Positions 46,092 through 58,421 of a DNA stretch of 64,000 bases are shown one piece after another. The DNA lies in the NCBI GenBank assembly GCA_964036155.1, contig OZ038423.1, positions 57,923,249-57,987,248 on the forward strand, given 5' to 3'. Within the stretch, counting starts at the first letter, position 1; every line of letters begins with the position of its first letter. The notes beneath the pieces were generated by a model that saw only the letters and a program-made list of their open reading frames with translations, was not told the DNA's origin and did not search any database. A program made the position numbers and the translations under genes. Source of the stretch: Diploscapter coronatus (Eukaryota; Nematoda; Chromadorea; Rhabditida; Rhabditidae).

Positions 46092-49000
46092 CGTCTCGAC
46101 GAGTAGGGCATTCTGGAAGCCATGCCTGGGGTGTAAACCATGTATGGAGGCCACATGGGCGGTTGCTGGCTATGTCGGATATCATTCGGATTCATGTCTC
46201 CTACAACAGCTTTATTTCTTAATATTCTAGGTACATTTATTTTTACAAAAATAATATATGAAACCATGCTATTTCGACCCATATTTATTTTTCGAAAAAT
46301 ACCATAAAACATTCCGCCTCCCCAAACCCTTGGGCTCTGATTGGGCATGTTGTCATTCCTCGAGCCGGATTGGTTCTGTCGATTGGAAGCGTTTTGATCA
46401 GAAGCATGTCTTCGGAATCTCTGCGGGGATTCAGAGTGGTGTGTCGGTTTCTGAAGACATCTTTCAGGAAACGAATTAAAATTGAAGCTTTACAGGGCTT
46501 GGAGGCGCCTCGTAGATCGAATCGTCTTTCCCGTGATTTGAATGATGGTTCCGACGATGTCGTGAGTGACGCTTCTGGCGTCGAGGTGTGTGGGATTCAG
46601 ATGGAGTGACGGAGGACTAGAAACGAGAAAAAATAAAGCCTTTAAGTAAGAAAGCAACGTACCTCACTGTGTCTGCCTGATCTCCTTGTTTGCCTGCCGG
46701 TCTTATCACCTATTCCAGGATGACTCCCGTAATCGGCAATGAATGAAGTTGCGATCGATGGGGGTCCTGCTATTGCTAAATACGATGGGGGCACTGTAAT
46801 CGACTTCGGAACAGAGTAAGTGTATGAGGCATGAGCGTAGATTCTGAAAATGTCAAATTTAGTCATTACTCCGAGGGGAAAAACTTACTCCTCAGGATGA
46901 ATAGCCCTGCTGGTCGTCGGAATGTAGTAGATCGACGACTCGTCGTCCACATCGCAGCAGCAGTCCGTGCAGCTTGGAGACGAACAGCATCCAACGGCAA
47001 ATTGCTCGGACAACAGCTGCATCATGCTGAAAACCCGATATTTTCAATAAGAAACCATGAAATTCCCCTACTTTGGCATGAAAAACAGGTAATGGAGCAG
47101 ACAAGCGGCCGAGCTCAGCAGCAGAATTTTCCAAATATCGACGACGATCGGGACAGTGACCAGAAGCAAAGGAATATACGAGACTACGGGCAAAACGCAG
47201 GCGAATAGGGTGGGAAGGAATGAAGCCTGAAATTGAACTTGAAAATCAAATACGTGGTGAGAAATTTGGTTAGTTTAGATAAAGAAAATTTTCAGATACT
47301 ATAATTATTCTTCCTTTATTACCTGAAAAGCATATTGTATCCTCATAGATATTTTAGGTTGATTTTTTCCGGATAGCGAATAAGTATAACAGAATGCGAT
47401 CACCACGACGGAAGTCAAGGCATTGCCTAAATAGTCAATAATTTTCTTAAATCAGCTCAAAAAATAATACAAGCAATCGCCATCGTTAAAGTGACGACGT
47501 TCATGGTAACATTCCAATGGACCGCATAACCAATAGTTTCAGCGAGGGCTAAACTTTAAATTACTCTTTTCATAAAACTACTAAATTTACTTGAAATCGA
47601 GGTAAATAATAGCAAAAAGGACAATGCAGGCTGTCCAATTAGTAATAGTGAGCCCAGAAATAGCCCTACAAGACAGATAGACAACACTAATAGGCCATTG
47701 GATAACATCTAAATTTTCAAACCTAATTTTATTTCAAAATAACAAGATACCGTTATGTCATGTCTCAATGAATAGGAACTTGGTATGGTCACTGACATTG
47801 GAATGTGATTATCTTTTGCGTATTGTAAGAGGTTCTCAACCAAAGTGGTCCTGGAATAAGTAGTTTTATAAAATAAATGGGTTAAACTACCTATGATCAA
47901 TTCCTTTCTGGGTCAAGTCCAGGTACATTCTCGATTTGACGATCTGAGTTTGGTACCGATCGAAAACAATATCAGAAGCGAAACGGCGGTACGATTCCGA
48001 CGATAGGAACACCAAATTGACTACTGGGACAAAGGTATCCTAAAATGTAAAATCTATAGGAATTTTGGTGATTTTTTACCGGATTGACGTCGTAGATCGA
48101 GTTTTTCTCGAATTTTATGAATTCGTTTAACCAACTGACGAATCTTGTGGCATAGCCGTCATTCTTAATTTAACTATCGGCATTTTTTCGACTCGAATTT
48201 TTTACCACGGCCTTTTCCAGCATCTCAAATATTGCCGTTCTAACGGAATGGTCATGATAATCGACGACGTTTTCGATTGTTATCTAAGAAGTCATTTGCT
48301 TAAATTATTTTAATATTTTGGAACCTCCATAAACTGGGTGGTCTTTCCGAACATTTCGTCGTAAAGCTGCTTGAATTTCGACGATGGAGAGTTTTTCGGC
48401 ACGAAGTCTTCTTCTTTCAAGTCGATTCTATAAAAGTGTCAATTTGGAAAAGTTGAATAAAATGTTTTTACTTCATATTTGTGCATCCCCAAATAGCGAA
48501 AATCATGTAAATTGTGCACACGAACACGATTGGGTATCTAAAATGTAAGTTTCAAAACATATTTGAATATAAATATTGCCTTAATGATGGCCCAGACAAA
48601 AATGCCCCGACCCTTCTAATGAACGAAGGTCTAATGTCGATCAGTCTATTATGCAGCGACAGCAATGACGTCGTATCGTAATCGGTTAAATTTGGAGCTT
48701 AATTTTTTTTTCAAAAATTCTAATTATATTTTTAAATACCGGCAAAATGCGTATCTCCGCTAGCGCAAAATTGGAACCATTTAACTCCTTTCGCTTCTCG
48801 TCGGCCTCCCAGAAATATGAATACGGAAATGTACATCAAGGCAAAAATTAGCAGGATTGCTGCGCCTGCCGCTAACATTACGAAGCTAAAATATCGATGA
48901 AAAAATCAATAATTACGAGAAAGTATTACGAGTTCTGCATGTGTTGATTCGGAGCAAAAACTCCCATGGCGACTAAAATTATGTATTATCAATTAAATTA

Positions 49001-52000
49001 AATTATTGGACCACGATGATAACTAATAAGTGTAGTACGGCAAAAATTATATTAGAAAATATTTCTAGAAATTATTTCATTCGCTTTTGACGTACTACTT
49101 TTATGAGTTGCCGCTTACGATAGGTAATTAGGATTATAACTGCCGATGATGCTACTATAGGACCGTCATGAGACAAAATGAAAGCTAGTTTTTCCGTAGG
49201 GTGCACGGCTGCTCCGGAATAGCGACTCCAAGCGAAGTGTAGAATGAATAACCAAAGTAGACCGATACCTAAGTAATTTGGTGTCAGTAGATATGCAACA
49301 CGGGTGAGAAGAGTTGTAGCAAAAAAGTAAAGTAAGTATATTTATGAAATACGCTACTCCATTTACTTTTCAACATTCTACAAATGTTCTCACTGCCAAT
49401 TTTGTCACAAATCTACCTACAGTCTGGTAGTAATTTAATTAGATGATATTATATTCGAAGCCAAGTTTTAGCAAAATAATAAGTCTTTTTCGGAGATTCT
49501 TGTCAAAACTCTGTCTTCGCAACCATAAAATATTCATGTGGCCCAATTTGTCATTGCTTTTCCATCGCCGAACTTTGCGAATTTTGCATGCATTTTCAAG
49601 ACATCTTGTCAAAAATCAAGTCGAACTTGGACTTTTAAGAAAAAAACAGCTGAAATTTACCGATGACGATAAAAAACATAGGCCACATTAGCGGGTCGAA
49701 AGATCGGGATCCGGAAAATTGGACGAGCAGAGAGCCGACGCAGGAAATTCCCAGAACCAAGGCGATTTGTAGCCCGACAAGGGGTTTCGACTAAATTTTT
49801 CGTAATTTAAAAATCGATATAAATTTTGAGCCATTGAAAATTCGATCACACGTAAATGATGAATATGATTACGTTTTCTTTCATCTTATGAATCAACGTG
49901 AAATTAATGGAAATTGCATAACAATGAATTTAGACTCACATTGTAGGTGTTACTTCCGAAGCTAGTAAAGAAGCAAAATAGAAATACGATAGCTATCGAC
50001 CCGAGTAGCATATAGTGCATCTAAATAAATCGAACACATTTCTCCCAGAATAAAGTTGGTTTCCAGATTTTGGGAGGAAATTATCAATCGATATGATCGT
50101 CGTCATTATTCAATACTATATCCAGTTTGCATGGCAATGACAATGTCACTAGCGCCTTTATTATCGCTCGTAAAATCGAACCGAGTCCTGAGGGTCATAC
50201 AGAACAAAAAATCGCTTTTTGTTGACAATAATCGTTGAAAACGAGATATTTTACTTTTAAACCGGAAAAATCGAGATGAAATTGAATTTCTACCTGCCAC
50301 AAACTCTCGATGACGGAAAAGATGAAAGCTTCGAGCGACCACACGTACATCGTCACATTTGGGGCGGAAGTCGTTGAAATCTAGATAGAACTTAAATTAT
50401 ACTAATCTAGAGTAATTAATTACCTGATCCCTGAAATTTCTCAACCACAAGGTCAAATTTTCTCCATCCAAGTCCTGAGATAAGCGGAATGTCATCAACA
50501 ACGCCTGAGCTCTTGAAATTGCACCATCGGAATCAATATCAACTCCTAAAATGACCTTTATTTTAAAAAGAATCTCGATTTTCTATCGTCGAACCTCCGA
50601 TAGTTGACCCAAGGTAGATCTTGCTCAGATTCGTCGATTCTCGGTTCAAGCTGACGAAAGTCTCAGGGAAGGTTAGTGCGACCTAAACTTTTGAACATAA
50701 GGTCGAGATTTAAAGCTGTGTCGACCTGAGAACTCTTTTTAATGACTCGATCGACCATATCACGCTCGACTTCACACTCGGCTGAACAACGGGAGAGGAA
50801 CTTAAATTTATCGTTCAATTGAAAAGAAAGATGGAAGAGATACTTGTTTCTCCCCGTTTGGATAGTGATCGAGCTTCTTCTTCAGTGCTGTATAAGCTAA
50901 CACTGCATCACGTCTGAGGATGTTGTCTTTGGGTGAGCTAAATTTGCTTTAGTGAAAATCAAAGGGCAAGGCAAGTAAATAGTTCGGTAAGTGTTTGAGA
51001 ATTGCATGGCCTTAGTATGCTAGGTTTAAAATAAGCTATAACATACTCAGCCTTCAGTAGCACGGCGAATGTGTTTGGATCCCGAAAATCGATCCGATCA
51101 AAGGCCGGATTCGAATAGTTGAAGTCGCTATTTCCAGCGGCTTTGATCAGCCCAATTCCATTCGAGATTTTGTCGGATCGACTCAAGTCGAGGAGGTATG
51201 GGAATGGCGACGACATGTAGATGTTCGAGCGATATAATAGCGGCGAGATGAAGGCCAGGCAGAGCAGCATAAGGGGGATTAGCTGTAATTTTTATTTATT
51301 AATTTTTTTTTTGTTTTTTGTTTTTTTTTCGTCTTCCTGATATTTTCCTATTTTCGATGGAGAGCTTTAAACTCAGCTATCATACCGCATATAACATGCT
51401 ATGGTTAGCGATCGACTTCCCCATGTACCAGAGTGCCCGTCTCAAGCCTGCCTCTGCGAACCTCAGTGATCTTATTTGATAGACGCCACAAGACTGATCT
51501 GAATTTCACCACTAGCCACTATTCTTTGGAATCTTTGCTTTTGATACCAGAAACGATCTGAGGCGGAGATGCGACTTCGAATTTCTGCACGTAATGCGCC
51601 ATGTGTAGGTCGTTGTGGATCCTCCTGACTAGAGCGGTTTCTTTGTCGTTGGGCTCCTTCAGAGACTTGACTCTTTCGAGGGTGGTTGCACCGGAAGGGG
51701 GCTCCTGAATTCGTATTGATTATTCCAGAAATTTGAATTGTTTAAGAGGTTCTCGGAAGACATACTGATGATCATCTTCAGACCGTTAATTGAAGAATGA
51801 TGATGTGATTAGGATCAAACTTGCAACCATAATCTAGCTTACTTCAACGTAGCTACCCCGCTCATTCAGCTTCGTATGCCCTCCACTGCTCCCCGTCGTA
51901 CTGCTGATTTCTACTGTCGTCGATCCAACGCTTTGCTCCGGAAGACGAGGCGCACTTGGCTCAGTTTTCTTGCCATTAGCTTCTTTCCGCTGTTCTTCAA

Positions 52001-52902
52001 GCTCTCTTCGCTCCTTCTCGATGCGTTCTTTCTGAACAAACACGCATATGTTGACCCCCTGAATTGATGCTACCAGACGCCGCTCGCGGTCGTCCGCAAA
52101 ATCCGAAGCCGACTTCAGTTTTGCAAGGTCACTATCGTTGTGGTGCTCCGATTCTGATTCAGAAGTGTCGGTTAGAGGAGGCGGGTCGGGCTGAAGATAA
52201 ACTATCGGTAAAAATGTTCCAAAGATACTATGGCAAACCACTTTGCCGAATCGCAACTCACCTATCAATATTGATTAGATATGATGGATTTTTTGATAGT
52301 TTGAGAATTGGTTAGAGAAAGCAGCGTCGTTCTCTAGGCGATAAGATAGTGATAAAAGGACAGATAGATAGAGAGAGCGCACTGATTACGGATGGAGTAG
52401 ATTGCTGAAAGGGAACGCGACGAGAAGAAGAAGTCGATCTTGACCCCATTCCCCTCTGCATCCCCAATCTTCACTCACCGAGTGATTCCGACATAATCAA
52501 ATGGTAAGAGAATCGGGTGTGCGTGAAACAATAGGAAATAGGAAATTGATATTGGTATAGTTCATCAATATTTAAATAAAAATGTTAGGGTATTCAAGAA
52601 TGAATCATAAACACCTAATTGAATAAAAAGTGACTGGATAACGTATGAAGCATATCTCGAGAGTAGACTTAAACGTGATGAACCTAATTAGAGGGTAGCA
52701 TGAATTATGCGAACATTAGAGTTAAGAAGAGTAATGAGAAGTGTATTTAAAAGGTGACATAGTATTGAATTTCTACCGGTCCAGGTGGTGGTATTGAAGC
52801 CGATTTCCTCTGGATTCTTATTGGTGCAGCTGAGCTTGAATTTGTCGTAGAATATAACGGCGTCGATAAGGCATCGCTTGAGCCGATGCCCGTATAGGGC
52901 AT
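46092..52902 (-). CDS. Patched-related (PTR/Dispatched-type) multi-pass membrane protein
   Basis: The start at 52902 (MPYTGIGSSDALSTPLYSTT) lies behind TTTTTAG. A second in-frame-looking start (MSESL, 52494) may be an alternative first exon. The N-terminal cytoplasmic part is disordered, with a Glu/Arg coiled coil (ERIEKERRELEEQRKEA). Membrane segment 1 is LIPLMLLCLAFISPLLYR, then a long luminal loop. The middle spans include MHYMLLGSIAIVFLFCFFTS and VASSAVIILITY. The C-terminal set is typical: YAVHWNVTMNVVTLTMAI, ASFLPTLFACVLPVV, YIPLLLVTVPIVVDIW and LLHYLFFMPKMMQLL. The tail is His/Arg/Ser-rich. PTR proteins act in epidermal secretion and moulting in nematodes. The Asp usual in the GFSVD motif of the last membrane bundle is replaced here (MAIACNALTS). 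Two collagens flank it. Exon joins are approximate. Confidence 0.75.
49017..49112. repeat. MITE-like element, family B, copy 2
   Basis: The left end AACTAATAAGTGTAGTACGGCAAAA pairs with the right end TTTTGACGTACTACTTTTATGAGTTGCC. The same end sequence occurs in the NDUFA10 intron element (9528-9650). It lies in an intron of the PTR gene. Confidence 0.7.
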
Positions 52903-53593
52903 TCTAAAAATAATCGAAAGATCAATATAAGTAAATAAAAATAAAAATAGAGGAGGTATCGAATTTCTACCAAAATTGGATCACCGGCTGAAATGGAATG
53001 TTTCTCAAATGACAAAAGGCGAACGGTAAGAGATATGCAAATGCAGAATGTACAAGGAATATATCAGAAAAGAAGAAAGAGAAGAGCGAGATATGATAAA
53101 ATGATAAAGGTCGAACAGGCGAGGTACTCTTTCTCTCTCTCTAACGCTTTCTCTCATGCGCATTCCTCTTTCATCCCAGCGAATAAACACATACAACAGC
53201 ATTATCAGGATGCTGAATGTGTTCCAATTTTCTAAAAATTAATTTAATGAAGGTTGGAATCAAATTAGTTATTGTATTCATTTTGATTGTATTATATTCT
53301 CTTTGTCAGTAAATTGGTCTCCGATGCTATTGATGGTCCTGAGAAACCAATTTCGAGTAACTCTCACGCTAACCTTTACCGGTTTCTGAATCTACATCAT
53401 CAGTACACACTGTACTATAACAAAAAATAACAGTTATGGTAAAATATTCGAGGAATGCTCATTTAGAGGTAGTCAATTTTTGAAAAATTCGTTTATTTCA
53501 ACTTGTAACAACTTATTGCTACGTGCTAATAAATTATTTGATATGATTGTTAGATTGAGGGAATCGGCTGTTCGATTTTCTCCGGCTGCTGAT
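52903..53593. other. Upstream flank of the PTR gene / 3' flank of collagen 2
   Basis: A small exon-like piece (TTTCAG, then CCGGTGATCCAATTTTG, then GTAG) at about 52968-52993 on the minus strand may be a 5'-untranslated exon of the PTR gene. A CT-rich run lies at about 53126-53175. No gene seen. Confidence 0.35.
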
Positions 53594-56500
53594 TTACTGC
53601 AAATAACTGCCCTGGCTGTTGCCATAGTTGCCCTGGCCACCGCCGATATCGGCGTTAGCGTTTCGAGATGGGCATCTGAAAATTTAGCATTTTCCTTAGT
53701 TTACTTACAACTTTTTATTCTTTTTCGGAGGGGCACCTTTAGAAAACTTAACTTTTTCAAAATATCAGAATTAGCATCAGCGGTGTTACGAGTTTGAGTT
53801 TGAAAATATAAAATCGAAATCAAATAAAAACTCAAAGATCCCAAAATAGAAATTGCAAAGACACCTAATTAGAAAAAAAAACTTATAAAATCTAATCTTT
53901 ATGCTATTTTTAGAAATTACAAACAAAATAACTTACGGGCAGTACTGAGCGTCGTCTCCGGGCAGACCTTCATCTCCCTGAAAAGTGGTTTTTTTTAATA
54001 AAAAAAAATCGAAGATTTTCTCACAGCGGGACCGGGGGCGCCGTCTAAAATAATTTATTTTTATATTTTTGTGAATTTGAAAAAGCTACCCTCTCCATTG
54101 TCACCGGGCTCACCAACGGGGCCTCGTTCACCAGGGGCTCATGAAATTGAAACAATGAATACTTGAATTTAAGATATTGTCGATTCATACAGTAAATTCT
54201 AGAAACTTTCAAATTAGCATAAAGACTTCCTTCACTACTTTAAGTGAAAAATAGTAAATATGTCAAGATTCGAGGTTAGTGCACGATAATTTTTACAGCT
54301 CCAAGAAATGATTGAAAATAATTCAAAGAAAATACCAGGCATGCCGACGCTTCCGGTGTCACCCTGAAAATAGGGTTTTTTAAAAAAATTTTTATTTCTT
54401 AAAAAAAAGAATTCTACCTGTGGACCTTCGTCACCAGGCTCTCCCATTCTGCCGGATTCTCCCTGAAAAATGTCGTTTTCGGGGATTTTGGGGCTTTAAA
54501 ATCAACCTTGGGTCCTGGCACTCCAATAGCGTGCTCGATGTCCTGGCCGCTCTCTCCCTAGAAAATTAGCATAATTTCACAAATTCAAAAAACCCCTAGA
54601 GATGAAAAGATCGAAGTTTCGACTTGCCTGTGGACCTTCCTCACCCTAAAATTTTAAAGTTAGAAAATTTAAAGAAATGGAAATTGTTCCACCGTGGCTC
54701 CAGGAGGACCTAGAAATATTATTTTTAGGATGATTTCAAGGATTTTTTTGAAGTAACTTACCAACTGGACCCAAGCTGCCTGGGAAGCCCTGAAAATAGT
54801 TTTCTTGAAAGTTTTTGAAGAATTAAGAAAAGAAGAGAGTTGCGTGTTAAACTAGAGAAGAATTTTTAACAAATTTGAGAGGACAAATGGGAAAATGTTT
54901 CTTACGGGTTGACCATCTCTGCCAGGCATAGCGGCCTGTCCCCTAGCTCCACGCATTCCTCTGAAAATTGGCGTAAAATGTTTATTTTGAACAATTTCTC
55001 ATACCTCGGTCCGGGTTTGCCTATATTTTATTCATAGTTAATTTAATCTTTAAATTTAGCTCTAATTCCAAAATTAGCGCTAAATTTAGAGTTAAATCGA
55101 CTATAAATTCGGTGATACCTGGTTGGCCGCTGAAAATTGAATTTTGTTCAATTTCTAAAAAGATTAAAAAGAAGAAAACTCACGCTTCTCCTGATGGTCT
55201 GAAATTGACATAAATTAATATAAATTAAAACTTTAATAAGATCGAGGGAAGATTAGATAAAAAAAATGATAGATAAAGAAATTTCATGTTGAATCATCTC
55301 AAATTCTGTATCAAACCGCTCTATTTGTGTTACAAATCGCACCTGATATCTAGAAATCCCTCGAGATCAATTATTTCAAGAAATTACCCCTGAGGACAAG
55401 TAAAGCATCCGTCAAACTGTTGCGTCTGGGCCTTGGCATCCTCAGCATCCACTCCAGGAACTCCAGGGAGCTGAAAATTTCAACTTACTCCTGGAATTTG
55501 AAATATTTTTTAACAAATTTTTTCGCTTTTTAGATTTTAATTAAAATTTTTAAATTCTTACTCCAGGAACACCGTCCAAACCGTCGTGTCCGTTAACTCC
55601 CTAAATTTAGTTATTCTAATTAAGAAATGTTTAATAAAGAGTCGCGCCTTAAGTCCAGCGGGTCCTAAAATAGACTTTTAAAATTTGAAAGTCGGAAAAT
55701 TATGATTTACCAGCTGGGCAAGAGTTGTGAGCGTTGCATTGGCATTGGCCACCTAAAATAGATCAATTTTGAATGGGGGTCAACTTTTTCTGAAGGCAAA
55801 ATAAACTTTTCACCCAAAAGAAAGGCAATTCTGTCGTAATGAGTTCCATCACTTTTCAATGAAGATCAACTTTGTCTACCTGGATTGACTCCATTGGATC
55901 CTGGATTCAGAGATGGTGGGACGCCGACGGTGGCTGGGAAGTTGTTCAGCGATCGGCCACTATTAGGGCCGTTCCAGCCTCCCTGCGATTACATTTATAC
56001 CTTTTATTCCAATTTTTCGTCTTAGATATATAGAATTTGAATAACTTAATAATAATCATAATGCACAAATGTTGTACTCCTAAGTTAGGTTCGACAGGAG
56101 ATCTCAAAAGTATAGTAGATCTAACTCTTAACCTACAAATCCAACTTTTAACTTATGAGGTGCTCTTTATTGATATAGCCAAATAAGTAGTGAATGAATC
56201 AATTACCTGAGGAGTGGGTGAGTTGCCGGCGGCTCCGTATCCTCCGTAGGCCTGACGACGAACACGTCCGAATTTGTTCATGTCTGCCCACAGCATGTCG
56301 GATTCAGTCTTAAAATTAGGTCTTAAAGAGATAATTTTAATGCTAGCTGAAATAGTGAATATTTTTAGTTAGAGATATGCAAAAGGCGAGCTTCATCACT
56401 ATCAATTAATCATCATAAAGAAACGATTGAAAATATCAACTCCTCATGTCCGGAGAAACCTTACGAAATAGTATGGGAAAAGAATATTTTCCTTACTATT

Positions 56501-56724
56501 CTAGGCTTTAATTTACAAATGTTCATGGGCTTGAAAACTTGCGGTTTTCAAAAGCCTCATAAATTTATGATTAATTTCAGCTCTACCTTCCAGGCCTCCA
56601 TCTCGGTGTTGAGTTGGGTGCGGATCTCGCTGATCTCCTGCATGATCATCGGGAACGCGACGATGCACGCGAACAGCGCGAAGGCGCCAAGGCCAGTGGC
56701 ACAATACGCAGCTGCGCGTATCAT
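53594..56724 (-). CDS. Nematode cuticle collagen 2, intron-rich
   Basis: Exon 1 (56724-56587) encodes MIRAAAYCATGLGAFALFAC, membrane segment ALFACIVAFPMIMQEI, and TQLNTEMEAWK, the cuticle-collagen N-terminal domain. Exon 2 has DMLWADMNKFGRVRRQAYGG with a furin-type RVRR site. Later parts hold the cysteine clusters CQCNAHNSCPAG and FDGCFTCPQG. Short Gly-X-Y exons follow (GMRGARGQAAMPGRDGQP, GRMGEPGDEGP). The end is DDAQYCPCPSRNANADIGGG and a Gly/Gln/Asn tail. The start lies one base behind TTGCAG. One intron needs a GC donor (exon end 55648). The cysteine pattern differs from the collagen at 40235, so these are different collagen subfamilies, not a recent duplicate. Confidence 0.85.
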
Positions 56725-58421
56725 ACTGCAATTCAAATATATTATATTAAATTACAAATTAGATAAATAGACTTTTGGATCCAATTAATCATAAGTTAGT
56801 TGAAGAATAAGATAAGGTGCATAGTATTAAATTGAAACAGAAATATTGACGGTAGTGAAAATTATCCAGATAAACATACTATTAAGCATAATTAAATGAC
56901 ATTTATGAAATGTTTCATTCAAATCGAAGTAAACCTTGTAAAATAATATAAAACTCTGGAGTTATTGGATTGAAGAGGCTAGATATATGAAAACGTTAAT
57001 TCTAAATTATACAGTTAAAATGATAAACTAATTATATGATGAAGATCTAATAGTATAAGTCTTGGAGATATATAAAAGCGAAAACTCCCAAAAATGGAAA
57101 CCCCCGCTTAGTCACTTGGCTTTTATAGAGACAGGTGACATATTGAGAATTGGAATCTGGCAAAGAAAGGAAAGATATGAAACCCGTTTCCCAAATTAGG
57201 AGAGATATCTTATTTGGGATGAAGCAAACGGAGGGAATTATGACCTAGATTGGCATATTTCCCTTATTTGCATATCTTCTCCCCTTTCTGATTTAAGCTG
57301 AATCTGAAAACAGGATCTATTTTAAATTCGGCTATTTCTCAGAAACGTCCACCTAGCTTTCCCTGAAAATTCCTTATCAATTAGATTTTCCTACACCATC
57401 AAACGTTAAAAATGAAGATAAGAATAGGAAAAAATTGATGAAAATAAAATTACAATTACTATATCTTTGATGACAGTATTAATAAAAGTGGAGAACAAAT
57501 TGAAATATGTATGGCCCTTCAGATAGACGAAAATTCTTAATTCGCTTCCCGATCGCGTTCCGTACGAGACTTCGATTTCTATCACATTATTGAGATTAGA
57601 GAACCACTTGGGACAGGCTTCAGCTCATGTCCAGGTGGCACATGATTTTTAAAAATTTTCAAATATAGACCCTCACACATAGGCGAAAATTTTAATTTTT
57701 GACATGCTCTTCCGCGCAAGCTGTAAATGGTGCTAAATCTATCAAATTAATTTATTTGAATTACTACCTCAGTATTTTGCTATATAATTGATAAATAAAA
57801 ATGAAGATGAGCTTGCAAATATTGGTAGACAAATTATTCGCATTTATTGGTATTGTGAAATAATACGACAGAACGCGTTTACCCGTGAGTTTACGTATAA
57901 AAAACTCCTAAAATTACCGACCACGAACACGCAATTTGAGAATGGTTAAAGGTAGATTTAACGCGAATTGGTTATCATTTAGAAAGAAACAGGAAAACCC
58001 CCTAGAATTCGAATAAAATAATTAAATTGGACACCACATTTCTGAAAAACGGGTTCGCCAAAAATCGCGGCCACTAAAGATATCTTCGGAAAATTCGAAT
58101 TTGAAACTCCCATTTTCTATGGTCGAAATTTCAAATATAATAAAGCGGCCCAGAATTTTAGCTCATCCTTTATTAATAGTAAAAAAAATAAAATCAAGTT
58201 CATACTTAAGTGAAATTTAACGGTTTTGGTGTTCGATACTCTCAGTCTTAACGAGCTTTTACCACAACCTAACTTTAAAGAAAACTCAATATTTCAAAAC
58301 CACACAATAAAAATTGATATAGTGCAAAAATTTGGTCTCTGAAATCATGAGTAAAAATAAATTAAACCACGGAAAAATCACATGTTTCTTTGTAATTTTC
58401 ATAACTTACGAAAAAATCGAA
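56725..58421. other. Upstream region of collagen 2
   Basis: No gene seen. It carries the TATA box described separately and several GATA-type motifs (for example AGATAAG near 56808). Near 56463 a GAAATAGTATGGGAAAAG stretch, just inside the collagen gene, resembles the core of MITE family A. Confidence 0.4.
57120..57130 (-). promoter_or_regulatory. TATA box of cuticle collagen 2
   Basis: CTATAAAAGCC on the minus strand, about 400 nt upstream of the collagen ATG, with the SL-like acceptor TTGCAG directly before the ATG. The implied outron is about 370 nt. The layout matches the promoter of the + strand collagen. Confidence 0.5.

Noticed and set aside
52024..52071. A 24-nt in-frame micro-intron (GTCAACATATG...TTCAG) in the PTR N-terminal coiled coil
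   Set aside because: An upstream donor (CTG|GTAGCATC) gives a standard 47-48 nt intron to the same acceptor and joins charged coiled-coil residues directly.
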